DNA of 64,000 bases from assembly GCA_022843925.1 (NCBI GenBank), contig JALHMS010000002.1:143906-207905 (forward strand), given 5' to 3'. Within the stretch, counting starts at the first letter, position 1. Every line of letters begins with the position of its first letter. Below the pieces are notes generated by a model that had not been told where the DNA came from, did no database searches, and was given only the letters and a program-made list of their open reading frames with translations. Of this stretch, positions 44,533 through 52,470 are shown in pieces. The stretch is from Burkholderiales bacterium (GTDB lineage Bacteria; Pseudomonadota; Gammaproteobacteria; Burkholderiales; Ga0077523). The position numbers were made by a program, and so were the translations under genes.

Positions 44533-45597
44533 CTAGAGCCAGCGACGACGGAGGAAGAAGGCCACCATCAGGCCGCCGATGGCGACCATGGCGGCCAGCG
44601 TCACCGGGAATCCCCACTCCAGTTCCAGCACGGGCATGTGCTTGAAGTTCATTCCGAAGATCCCGGTCACGAAGGTGAGCGGCATGAACACCGCCGAGAA
44701 GACCGCCAGCACCCGCATCACCGTGTTGGTCCGGTTGCTGAGCGTCGACAGGTACGCGGCGAGCATGTCGGACAGAAGGTTCTGATACGTTTCGACGCCC
44801 TCGAGCACCTGTTCGATGTGGTCCTGGAGGTCGCGCAGGTACGGGGATGTCGCCCGCGATATGAGGCGGCTGTCGAGGTGCCTCAGGGAGGCGATGACCT
44901 CCTTCACGGGCCACACCGACTTGCGCACGAAGAGCATCTCGCGCTTCAGATCGTGGATCTCCCGGAGCAATTCCTGTCGCGGATGCGTCATCACCCTGTC
45001 CTCGACGCGCTCGATGCGCTCTCCCAGCTTCTCCAGCACCAGGAAATAGTGGTCCACCACGAGGTCTAGGATCGAGTACGCGAGGTAGTCCGCTCGCTGC
45101 CTTCGCGCGGGGCCCAGCCCCTCGCGGATGCGTCGTCGCAGCGGATCGAAGAAGTCGCCGGCGCGTTCCTGGAACGTGATGACGTAGTTCCGGCCGAGGA
45201 CCAGAGAGAGCTGTTCGTTCTCCATGCAGTCGGCCTTTTCGTCCCACGAGAGCATCTTCAGCACCACGTAGACGTACTCGCCGTGATCCTCGAGCTTTGC
45301 CCTTTGGTCGGTCGCGAGGATGTCTTCCTGCATGAGCGGGTGGAACGCCAGGACCTTGCCGAACATGGCAACCGTGCCGGGTTCCCGCGTCTCGTCGACA
45401 TCGATCCAGCTGACGCTGGCGGATTCCTTGAAGGCGACGCAGTCCTCGATGCGCTCGATCTCGCGCTCGTCCACATGCTGCTCATCGAAGTCGATCACGC
45501 TCACCCGTGTGCGCTGGGTGCGTTCCTCGCCGACGTAGACGAGCGAGCCGGGTGGCAGCCCAGCCTTGGCGGAGCGCTTCTTCATCGTGCCACTCAA
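44533..45597 (-). CDS. corA: CorA-family magnesium/cobalt channel
   Basis: 354 aa using TTG 45597, which has GGAGG ten bases upstream and overlaps the MarR stop (TTGA); an ATG at 45585 (350 aa) is the alternative. Long cytoplasmic helical domain, then two C-terminal membrane helices with the selectivity motif GMNF (315-318) between them and a basic end RRRWL. Cotranscribed with the upstream marR-like gene, an unusual pairing. Confidence 0.93.
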   Translation of the reverse strand: MSGTMKKRSAKAGLPPGSLVYVGEERTQRTRVSVIDFDEQHVDEREIERIEDCVAFKESASVSWIDVDETREPGTVAMFGKVLAFHPLMQEDILATDQRAKLEDHGEYVYVVLKMLSWDEKADCMENEQLSLVLGRNYVITFQERAGDFFDPLRRRIREGLGPARRQRADYLAYSILDLVVDHYFLVLEKLGERIERVEDRVMTHPRQELLREIHDLKREMLFVRKSVWPVKEVIASLRHLDSRLISRATSPYLRDLQDHIEQVLEGVETYQNLLSDMLAAYLSTLSNRTNTVMRVLAVFSAVFMPLTFVTGIFGMNFKHMPVLELEWGFPVTLAAMVAIGGLMVAFFLRRRWL

Positions 45598-46115
45598 GAT
45601 TGACGAACCTCCGGCGCAAGACGATCGAGGTAGCGCACGAGCAGTGCGCGCTCATCGGCGCTCAGCGCCCCGGCGATGCGGTGCTCGTGGTCCTGCACGA
45701 TCTCCTTGGCGCGCTGCAGCAATCCGGCCCCTCGCCGCGTGAGGACAAGTCCGTTGGATCGGCGGTCATCCGGTGCCGCGCGGCGCTCCACGAGTTCGCG
45801 TGCTTCGAGTTTGTCGAGGGCGGGCACGAGTGTCGAGCGGTCGACTCTTGCGGCGGCCGCGAGCTGGATCTGCCGCAACCCCGGGTTTGCCTCGATGATG
45901 ACGAGAAGACCGAACAGGCCCGGCGACAGGTCGAGTATCCCGAGCGACCGCTCGAAGTCCGCGAACACGGCCATCTGAGCGAGCCTCACGTGATAGCCGA
46001 TCAGTTCAGGGAGCATGCCGAGACCGATTTCGCCGACCGGTGGTGCGACCGCAGCTCGAGCGGCCGGACGGCTTCGAGGGGCGCCTTTTTCGGTGGTGGT
46101 CACATTGTTTGACAT
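45594..46115 (-). CDS. MarR-family transcriptional regulator
   Basis: 173 aa from ATG 46115; ATG 46157 is an alternative and the open frame runs to 46481. Winged-helix core: LSPGLFGLLVIIEANPGLRQIQLAAAARVDRSTLVPALDKLEARELVERR, then the beta-wing DRRSNGLVLTRRG. Divergent from the aromatic-degradation cluster at 46420, so it is a good candidate for its ligand-responsive repressor, and upstream of corA. A TTTGACATCAAA palindrome overlaps its start codon. Confidence 0.87.
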   Translation of the reverse strand: MSNNVTTTEKGAPRSRPAARAAVAPPVGEIGLGMLPELIGYHVRLAQMAVFADFERSLGILDLSPGLFGLLVIIEANPGLRQIQLAAAARVDRSTLVPALDKLEARELVERRAAPDDRRSNGLVLTRRGAGLLQRAKEIVQDHEHRIAGALSADERALLVRYLDRLAPEVRQS

Positions 46116-46119
46116 CAAA
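46108..46119. promoter_or_regulatory. Palindrome TTTGACATCAAA, possible MarR operator
   Basis: Perfect 5-bp arms (TTTGA/TCAAA) with a 2-base centre, spanning the start codon of the MarR gene. MarR proteins bind short palindromes of this size and often repress their own gene. No second copy found nearer to 46420. Confidence 0.4.
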
Positions 46120-46419
46120 TGATCGTGTGGAGATACTAAATCGGTCTCGGCGCGCATGCCAGCGCAAGTCGGATGGTCTCCCGAGAGTGCGGCCGCAGGC
46201 GTCGCGGCTGCCCAGGCCGGCTCCTCTGCGGATGAGCAGCTTTCCAGGGGGGATCGAGCGGGGCGGCACGCGCGCCGTCGCCCCGATGGGACTCTGCTTC
46301 GTTCGCTCGACCGTGCGCATGTTCGGGGTCGTCCCAGGCGCACGGCATCCGCGATCACCGTCTTCCGGCCCTCGATGGCGCCCCCTCCACCCACCTCGAT
46401 ACCAACCTGAACGAAGCCC
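46116..46419. other. Divergent promoter region between marR-like gene and aromatic cluster
   Basis: 304 bases. Apart from the TTTGACATCAAA palindrome at its left edge and a TAGTAT (minus strand) that may be a -10 for the MarR gene, I see no clear promoter hexamers for the cluster. Confidence 0.45.
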
Positions 46420-47469
46420 ATGTCCCACAGCATCAGCATCGACGGCACGCCCGTCACGGTGGAGGCGGAGCCGGGAGACACGATCCTCGACGCGCTGCTG
46501 ATGGCAGGGGTCGGGTTCTCGTACAGCTGTCAGGCCGGGAACTGCGGTACGTGTCGCTGCGAACTGGTGTCTGGTGACATCCTCGAACTGGAGTACTCCG
46601 AGCATGCCCTCGAAGCCTCGGATCGTGCACGCGGCGTGGTGCTCGCCTGTCGCACGCAGGTCTGGGGTGACACGGTCATCCGGAAGCTCGACGACGAGGA
46701 GTTCATCGTCCATCCGTCCCGCATCCTGCGTTGTTCGGTGGCATCCCTCGATCGACTCACGCACGACATCCACCGGTTGCGTCTCGACATCCGGTCGGGC
46801 GGCCCCTTCAGCTTCAGCGCAGGTCAGTACGCATCGATCGAGTTTCCGTTCGCACCCGGCCGGGCGCGCGACTACTCCATGGCCACTCGGCCCGACGAAG
46901 CCACCCTCGAGTTCCACATCCGCGAGATGCCGGGCGGATCCGTGAGCGCCGGCCTTGCGGCAGGGCTCCGAACGGGCGACGCCGTGCGTGTCTCCGGACC
47001 CTTCGGGACGTCGTATCTGCGGGCCAACCACACCGGTCCCGTGATCGCGATCGCCGGCGGCAGCGGCTTCGCACCCGTGCGGTCGATCATCGCCACGATG
47101 CGCGCTCAGGGGCTTGCGAATCCCGTTCACACCTACTTCGGTGCGCGCGCGGAGCGCGATGTCTATGGCGAGGCGGAGATGCGCACCTGGGTGGAGGGAC
47201 GCACCGGGTCGTCGGCGCATGTCGTCCTTTCCGATCCCGATCCCGATGCCGACACCGGCACGCACGCCGGTCCGCGCCGATTCGGCCTCGTCACCGACGC
47301 TGTCGCGGAGGACTTCGCGCGGCTCGACGGTTTCAAGGCCTACGTGGCCGGGCCGCCCGCGATGGTCGACGCCGCCACGGCCCTGCTGGCATCGCGCGGC
47401 GTGGCGTCTCGCGACATCCACGCAGACGCATTTCACCCCGCCAACATCGACAAGGAGGGCACGACATGA
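46420..47469 (+). CDS. Ferredoxin-NAD(P)H-type oxygenase reductase (2Fe-2S/FAD)
   Basis: 349 aa. N-terminal plant-type 2Fe-2S domain with C37, C42, C45 and C77 (SCQAGNCGTCRCEL); FAD domain with RDYSMATRP; NAD(P) domain with AGGSGFAPVRSI and YVAGPPAMVD. Same architecture as ring-hydroxylating-dioxygenase and phenol-hydroxylase reductases (NagAa, DmpP types); PaaE has the domains in the opposite order. It should pass electrons from NAD(P)H to the di-iron oxygenase two genes downstream. Overlaps the SDR gene by ATGA. Confidence 0.9.
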   Translation: MSHSISIDGTPVTVEAEPGDTILDALLMAGVGFSYSCQAGNCGTCRCELVSGDILELEYSEHALEASDRARGVVLACRTQVWGDTVIRKLDDEEFIVHPSRILRCSVASLDRLTHDIHRLRLDIRSGGPFSFSAGQYASIEFPFAPGRARDYSMATRPDEATLEFHIREMPGGSVSAGLAAGLRTGDAVRVSGPFGTSYLRANHTGPVIAIAGGSGFAPVRSIIATMRAQGLANPVHTYFGARAERDVYGEAEMRTWVEGRTGSSAHVVLSDPDPDADTGTHAGPRRFGLVTDAVAEDFARLDGFKAYVAGPPAMVDAATALLASRGVASRDIHADAFHPANIDKEGTT

Positions 47470-48395
47470 CTGCACCGCTGCTCGAAGGGCGCGTCGCGCT
47501 CGTGACAGGCGGGGCGCGCGGGATCGGCCACGCCGTGAGCAGGGCACTGCATGCCCTGGGTGCATCGGTCCTGGTCGCGGATGCGGGCGTCGGCATCGGG
47601 GGGGACGCCCCCGACCCGTCCGTCGCGAATGCCGTCGCGGCCTCGCTAGGACACCGTGCCGCGGCCTTCACCGCCGATCTCGCTTCGCCGGGCCAGGCCG
47701 AGGCGGCGGTCGCTGCAGCCCGCGAGCGCTTCGGCGCCATCGACGTCGTGGTCAACAACGCGGCGATCCTTCGGGACGGCTTCATCTTCAAGACGCAGCG
47801 CGACGACTGGCAGCGCGTGCTCGAGGTGAACCTGCACACTCCGTTCGCGATTCTCGCGGCGGCGACGCCGGCCATGCGGGAACAGGTGAAGTCCGGCCGG
47901 GCGCCCGGCCGCATCGTTAACGTCATCTCCAGTGCCGGACTCGTGGGCAACTTCGCCCAGAGCGCGTATGCCTCGGCGAAGGCCGGTCTCGCCGGTCTCA
48001 CGCGCACGGTCGCGATGGACCTCCACCGCTCCGGGATCCTGTGCAACGCCGTGGCGCCGTTCGCCGCCACGCGCGTCACGGAATCGATCCAGGCGGCCAA
48101 CGATGCGCAGGCCGAGTACAAGGCCCGCGGGTTGCGGGTTCCCGCGGAGCACGTCGCGCGGGTCATCGCGTTCCTCGTGAGCCCGGCGAACGGATTCACC
48201 GGGCAGATCCTCGGCGTGCGGGGGCGCGAGATCTTTCTCTTCTCGCAGGCCCGGCCCGTGGCACGCGTGGTGAGCGAGCCGCTCGACCGGCAGGACGCGC
48301 TGGCACTCGGCGGGGTGCTGGAGGCCGAGTTCGCCGACCGCCTCACCGATCTCGCGACGGACCTCGAACTGTTCAACACAGAACCACTTCTATAG
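47466..48395 (+). CDS. Short-chain dehydrogenase/reductase with C-terminal extension
   Basis: 309 aa from ATG 47466. TGGARGIG (14-21), NNAA (97-100), catalytic S155/S156, Y168 and K172 (SAYASAKAGL). Asp39 in VADA suggests NAD(H) preference. The last ~60 residues (GVRGREIFLFSQARPV onward) resemble the tail of hydroxyacyl-CoA-dehydrogenase SDRs, so a CoA-thioester or cyclic diol substrate is possible. Position suggests it oxidises the oxygenase product; inference. Confidence 0.87.
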   Translation: MTAPLLEGRVALVTGGARGIGHAVSRALHALGASVLVADAGVGIGGDAPDPSVANAVAASLGHRAAAFTADLASPGQAEAAVAAARERFGAIDVVVNNAAILRDGFIFKTQRDDWQRVLEVNLHTPFAILAAATPAMREQVKSGRAPGRIVNVISSAGLVGNFAQSAYASAKAGLAGLTRTVAMDLHRSGILCNAVAPFAATRVTESIQAANDAQAEYKARGLRVPAEHVARVIAFLVSPANGFTGQILGVRGREIFLFSQARPVARVVSEPLDRQDALALGGVLEAEFADRLTDLATDLELFNTEPLL

Positions 48396-48416
48396 ATGTC
48401 AATGGGAGCAACGACC

Positions 48417-49118
48417 ATGAGCGCAGTCGCCATACCGGATGTGAAGACGGTCGCAGACCTCGCCACGCAGCCCGAGGAGTACCGGGTGGCGGTCGAGAAG
48501 ATCGTGATCAGCCACGCGGTGAACGAGTTGTACGGAGCACAGGTATTCGACGAGCCCGCGATCGCCCTGGCACCTACGCCCTACGCGAAGTGGCTCACCT
48601 GTCGCGTCGCGATGGAGGAGTATCACCACCACGTGCGCTTCCGCACGCTCGCCGAAGAAATGGGTGTGGCGCCCGAGCGCATGGATCCCGACGCCAAGCG
48701 ACCGCTGTCGATCTTCGAGTTCCAGCTGCGCACGTGGCCGGAGTTCTGTGTCATCAAGGCCGTTGCCGACTACGCCGAAATCCTGCAGGTCGAGGACCTC
48801 CTCCACTGCTCGTTCCACCCGCTGCGCAATCTCGCCCGCATCACGATGCCCGAGGAGAAGTTCCACGCGAAGTTCGGCAAGGACTTCTGCCTCGAACTCA
48901 TCCAGGCGGGCCGCGCCGCCGAGGTGCAGGATGCGCTCGACCGCTATTTCCCGATCACGCCGGCGTTCTTCGGATCGAGCAACTCGAAGAACAACGAGAT
49001 GTACCGGCGTCTCGGCCTGAAGCAGCGGAGCAACGACGAGATGCGCGCGGACTTCCTCGGGCGCGTGACCGAACTCGTCGAGAAGGATTTCGGATTGCGC
49101 CTGCCGGTGCTCCAGTGA
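48417..49118 (+). CDS. PaaA-like di-iron oxygenase catalytic subunit, stand-alone
   Basis: 233 aa from ATG 48417, with GGGAG eight bases upstream (an ATG at 48396 has none). Ferritin-like fold expected: E37 (NELYG), E68-x-x-H71 (EEYHHH), D118/E121 (ADYAEILQ) and E147-x-x-H150 (EEKFHAKFG). These align in order with the PaaA segments SEIVG, DEAGHG, VDGAAIVNQ and EESFHQ, and the following FFGSSNSKNNEMYRRLGLK region also matches PaaA. PaaA works with PaaC, PaaB, PaaD and PaaE; no PaaC, PaaB or PaaD homologue is present here. Likely hydroxylates or epoxidises an aromatic ring upstream of gentisate. Confidence 0.82.
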   Translation: MSAVAIPDVKTVADLATQPEEYRVAVEKIVISHAVNELYGAQVFDEPAIALAPTPYAKWLTCRVAMEEYHHHVRFRTLAEEMGVAPERMDPDAKRPLSIFEFQLRTWPEFCVIKAVADYAEILQVEDLLHCSFHPLRNLARITMPEEKFHAKFGKDFCLELIQAGRAAEVQDALDRYFPITPAFFGSSNSKNNEMYRRLGLKQRSNDEMRADFLGRVTELVEKDFGLRLPVLQ

Positions 49119-49173
49119 TCGCGATGGCGCCGCTCGCGTGCGACCACCGCATCGGCTCGAGGGAGGAGACCCC

Positions 49174-50217
49174 GTGAACCAGCCCGTCGACAACCGCGCA
49201 GCGCGCGACGACTATTACCGGCGCATCGGCACCCAGGGCATGACGCCGCTCTGGGAGGCCATGTCGGCACTCGTGCCGGAGACCCCGCGGACACCCTGCG
49301 TGCCCCACCTCTGGCACTACGACGCAGTTCGTCCTGCACTCATGGAGTCCGGCACGCTCATCACGGCCCGCGAGGCGGTGCGGCGGGTCCTGATCCTCGA
49401 GAACCCGGGGATGCCGGGCTCCTCGTCCATCACCCAATCCCTCTACGCCGGTCTGCAGCTGATCCTGCCCGGTGAAGTCGCGCCCAGCCATCGCCATACG
49501 CAGACCGCGCTGCGTCTCATCGTGGAAGGCGAGGGCGCCTACACCGCCGTCGACGGCGAGCGCGCGACGATGCATGCCGGGGACTTCATCATCACGCCGT
49601 CGTGGACGTGGCACGACCACGGGAACCCCGCCGAAGTCCCGGTCGTCTGGCTCGACGGGCTCGACATCCCGCTCGTGCGTTTCTTCGACTGCGGATTCGC
49701 GGAGAACCATCCGGCGGAATCCCAGCCCGTGACCCGACCGGAGGGCGACGCCCAGGCGCGCTATGGCGCCAATCTGCTGCCGGTGGATTTCCGGTCGACG
49801 CGCGGTGCGTCCCCCGTGTTCGCGTATCCGTATGCGCGGAGTCGCGAAGCCCTGCATCGCTTGTCGAAGGGGCAGGAGGTGGATGCTGCGCACGGCCATC
49901 GGATGCAGTTCATCAACCCCACCACGGGTGGCCCGGCGATGCCGACCATGGGGGCGTTCGTGCAGTGGATCCCGGCAGGGTTCTCCGGCAACGCCTACCG
50001 CAGTACCGATGGCACGGTGTTCCAGGTGATCGAGGGGCGCGGTGCCGTAGAGATCGCCGGCAGACGCTTCGACTTCGGGCCGCGCGACACCTTCGTCGTG
50101 CCGTCCTGGATGCCTTACCGCTTCGTCACCCAGGGCGACGAGACGGTGCTGTTCAGCTTCTCCGACCGACCCGTCCAGCAGGCGCTGCATCTTTGGCGCG
50201 AGGAGCGCATCGCGTGA
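49174..50217 (+). CDS. nagI: Gentisate 1,2-dioxygenase
   Basis: 347 aa from GTG 49174, preceded by GGGAGGAG. Bicupin with iron ligands H106, H108 and H147 (SHRHTQTALRLIVEG ... TWTWHDHG-like) and a second cupin in the C-terminal half. Opens gentisate to maleylpyruvate. Neighbouring hydrolase and isomerase complete the route to fumarate and pyruvate. Its stop overlaps the next gene (GTGA). Confidence 0.93.
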   Translation: MNQPVDNRAARDDYYRRIGTQGMTPLWEAMSALVPETPRTPCVPHLWHYDAVRPALMESGTLITAREAVRRVLILENPGMPGSSSITQSLYAGLQLILPGEVAPSHRHTQTALRLIVEGEGAYTAVDGERATMHAGDFIITPSWTWHDHGNPAEVPVVWLDGLDIPLVRFFDCGFAENHPAESQPVTRPEGDAQARYGANLLPVDFRSTRGASPVFAYPYARSREALHRLSKGQEVDAAHGHRMQFINPTTGGPAMPTMGAFVQWIPAGFSGNAYRSTDGTVFQVIEGRGAVEIAGRRFDFGPRDTFVVPSWMPYRFVTQGDETVLFSFSDRPVQQALHLWREERIA

Positions 50218-50744
50218 ATCCCCAGCTCTACGGGCTGTCGTCCGCCGCCTGGTTCTCGGCGTGTGGGCTGCCCTTCGAACCGTCCGACATCGCCGATGCG
50301 CGCGCCTATCTGGACGCGCTCGGCCTGCCGGCGCGCATGCCGGTCGAGCCCGTGGCGTCCTGGGAGCACGCCGAGCGGATCATCCGCAATCCCGCCTGGG
50401 ACGTCAGCTGGTGGGAACGCGAGGAGGCCGAGCGGCGCGCCCTGATGCGCCGCTGTGTCGAGAAGCTCGGTGAGGCGGCGGCGCTGGAAAGCCTGAGCCT
50501 TGCCGCCGGCGCGGAACACGAGGCCATCCACGGAGCGGCGGCCGTGGCCGCGGCGCGCGCCGGCGTGGCCGACGAGGCGCTCGTCCGCGCCGCGGCCGGC
50601 GCGGCGAGCATGGCGGCCAACGGGTTGTCGCTTACCCGCCTCGCGGAGACCGGGCCCGAGCATCTCTTCGTGCGAAAATACGCCCTTTTCGAAGGGGGTC
50701 GCTGGCCACTCGGCATCATCGCCGGCGTCCTTCACCTGTTCTGA
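50214..50744 (+). CDS. Unrecognised 176-aa helical protein in gentisate cluster
   Basis: GTG start at 50214 overlaps the gentisate dioxygenase stop, with GAGGAG eight bases upstream, so translation is coupled. No signal peptide or membrane segment. Trp-rich middle (HAERIIRNPAWDVSWWEREE), then Ala-rich helices with E103-x-x-H106 (AEHEAIHG) and a C-terminal GVLHLF. I do not recognise a family. Its position and one ExxH make it a candidate accessory subunit for the PaaA-like oxygenase, but this is a guess. Confidence 0.75.
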   Translation: MNPQLYGLSSAAWFSACGLPFEPSDIADARAYLDALGLPARMPVEPVASWEHAERIIRNPAWDVSWWEREEAERRALMRRCVEKLGEAAALESLSLAAGAEHEAIHGAAAVAAARAGVADEALVRAAAGAASMAANGLSLTRLAETGPEHLFVRKYALFEGGRWPLGIIAGVLHLF

Positions 50745-50762
50745 CCTTTCCGGGAATTCGTC

Positions 50763-51458
50763 ATGACCACCCTGTTCGAGCCGCAGGCCCCCACGCTCGT
50801 GCCCATCGTCGGGCACAAGGAAATGTTTCCCGTGCGTCGCGTCTACTGCGTCGGTCGCAACTACGCTGCGCACGCCCGGGAGATGGGCAAGGATCCGGAC
50901 AAGGAGCCGCCGTTCTTTTTCCTGAAGCCCGCCGATTCCGTGGTCCCCGGTGGTGGCGATATCCACTATCCCCCCGGCACGAAGAACTACCAGCACGAGA
51001 TCGAACTCGTCGTGGCGATCGCCAAGGGCGGGCGGCGCATTCCCGTCGCCGACGCGTTGTCGCACGTCTTCGGTTACGGGGTGGGGCTCGACATGACCCG
51101 GCGCGATGTGCAGTTCGCCGCGCGCGATCTCGGTCGGCCGTGGGACTTCGGCAAATCGTTCGACGAGGCCGCGCCGCTCGGTCCGCTGTATCCCGCGGCC
51201 AGCCATGGACATCCGTCCAAGGGTGCGATCTCGCTCCTCGTGAATGGCGAGACGAAGCAGCACGGCGATCTCGCCGACCTCATCTGGTCGGTGCCCGAGA
51301 CCATCAGCTTCCTTTCGGACTACTACATGCTCCAGCCCGGTGATCTGATCTACACCGGGACACCCGCTGGCGTCGGCCCCGTGGTGGCAGGCGATCGCCT
51401 CACCGGCCGGATAGAAGGCTTCGCCGACCTGGACGTCACCATCGTCCCAGCGCTGTGA
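50763..51458 (+). CDS. nagK: Fumarylpyruvate hydrolase (FAH family)
   Basis: 231 aa. FAH-fold motifs: VYCVGRNYAAHAREMG, YQHEIELVV (E79, E81 metal ligands), MTRRDVQFAARDLGRPWDFGKSFD-type central segment and IYTGTPAGVGPV. Closest in character to NagK, which splits fumarylpyruvate to fumarate and pyruvate, the last gentisate step. 18 bases after the preceding gene. Confidence 0.93.
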   Translation: MTTLFEPQAPTLVPIVGHKEMFPVRRVYCVGRNYAAHAREMGKDPDKEPPFFFLKPADSVVPGGGDIHYPPGTKNYQHEIELVVAIAKGGRRIPVADALSHVFGYGVGLDMTRRDVQFAARDLGRPWDFGKSFDEAAPLGPLYPAASHGHPSKGAISLLVNGETKQHGDLADLIWSVPETISFLSDYYMLQPGDLIYTGTPAGVGPVVAGDRLTGRIEGFADLDVTIVPAL

Positions 51459-51468
51459 GATCGGTGAG

Positions 51469-52371
51469 ATGAGCGACGACGAACAGCAGGACGGCGGACG
51501 GAAGGTATGGCTGGAAGTGGCCCTGAACGGGCCGTGGGGTCGTGCGCGCCAGCCGCGCATCCCGATCACCATCCGGGACATCGTCGCGGAAGGTGTGGCG
51601 TGCGTGGAGGCCGGTGCCTCGATCGTCCATGTGCACGCCTACGACGAGGTCACCGGGCGCCAACGTGACGACTGGCAGACGTACGCCGAGATCATCACGG
51701 GCATCCGCGACAGGGTCGACGCGATCGTGTATCCCACGATCCCGTTCGTGGGCGACGACGGCGTGCCGCAGTCCGACGCGAAGCAGCGGTTCGCCCATAC
51801 CGAGGAGCTTGCGAAGCGGGGGCTCGTGGAGTGGGCGGTCGTGGACCCGGGCTCCACGAACATCACGCACTGGGATCAACTGCAGCGGGACGAGCCCGGC
51901 TTCGTGTACGCGAATCCGGAAGAGCAGATCCGCCACGCACTCGGGCTCGCGCGCCAGTTCGCGTTCCATCCGGCGTACGCGATCTACGAACCGGGCTTCA
52001 TCCGCCTGGGGGCGGGTCTGCACTGGCGGTGCGGCTGTCCCGCGCCCGTCTATCGCCTGATGTTCACCTCGGACTACAGCTTCGGGTTTCCGCCCGAGGA
52101 CTACGCCGTCACCGCCTACCTCAACCTGCTCGATCAGTTCGCGCCCGGCGCGCAGTGGATGGTGGGCGGGCTGGGGGTGGACGTGCTTCCGTTGATTCCG
52201 CGGGCGGTCATCGAGGGAGGGCACGTGCGCACGGGGCTGGAAGATGTGCCCTTCGGTACCGATCGGAGCAACGTCCAGCTCGTCGAGGCCGCCGTGGAGC
52301 GCATCGAGAACATGGGGGCCTCTCCGGCGGCGGTCAGCGACGTCCGCTCGGCCCTCGCCGTCGAGATCTGA
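51469..52371 (+). CDS. BKACE-family beta-keto acid cleavage enzyme (DUF849)
   Basis: 300 aa TIM-barrel enzyme. Zn site H54-x-H56 (IVHVHAYDE), YEPGFIRLG and the C-terminal GGHVRTGLED. BKACE enzymes transfer an acetyl unit from acetyl-CoA to a beta-keto acid, releasing acetoacetate and a new CoA ester. Substrate within the family varies widely and cannot be read here. First gene of a four-gene acid-processing block inside the gentisate genes. Confidence 0.87.
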   Translation: MSDDEQQDGGRKVWLEVALNGPWGRARQPRIPITIRDIVAEGVACVEAGASIVHVHAYDEVTGRQRDDWQTYAEIITGIRDRVDAIVYPTIPFVGDDGVPQSDAKQRFAHTEELAKRGLVEWAVVDPGSTNITHWDQLQRDEPGFVYANPEEQIRHALGLARQFAFHPAYAIYEPGFIRLGAGLHWRCGCPAPVYRLMFTSDYSFGFPPEDYAVTAYLNLLDQFAPGAQWMVGGLGVDVLPLIPRAVIEGGHVRTGLEDVPFGTDRSNVQLVEAAVERIENMGASPAAVSDVRSALAVEI

Positions 52372-52429
52372 CGGGCGGGGCGGGCGGCGGACCGATGCGG
52401 AAATCCGAGCCCGGGACAACCTTCGGCCA

Positions 52430-52435
52430 TATAAT
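52430..52435 (+). promoter_or_regulatory. Possible -10 box upstream of the PdxA2-like gene
   Basis: Perfect TATAAT 36 bases before the ATG of the PdxA2-like gene, in the only gap (99 bases) within this part of the cluster. No acceptable -35 at 16-18 bases, so an internal promoter is only a possibility. Confidence 0.33.
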
Positions 52436-52470
52436 CGCGGGCTTTTCCCAGGCCATTCCAGAGGCAACGA

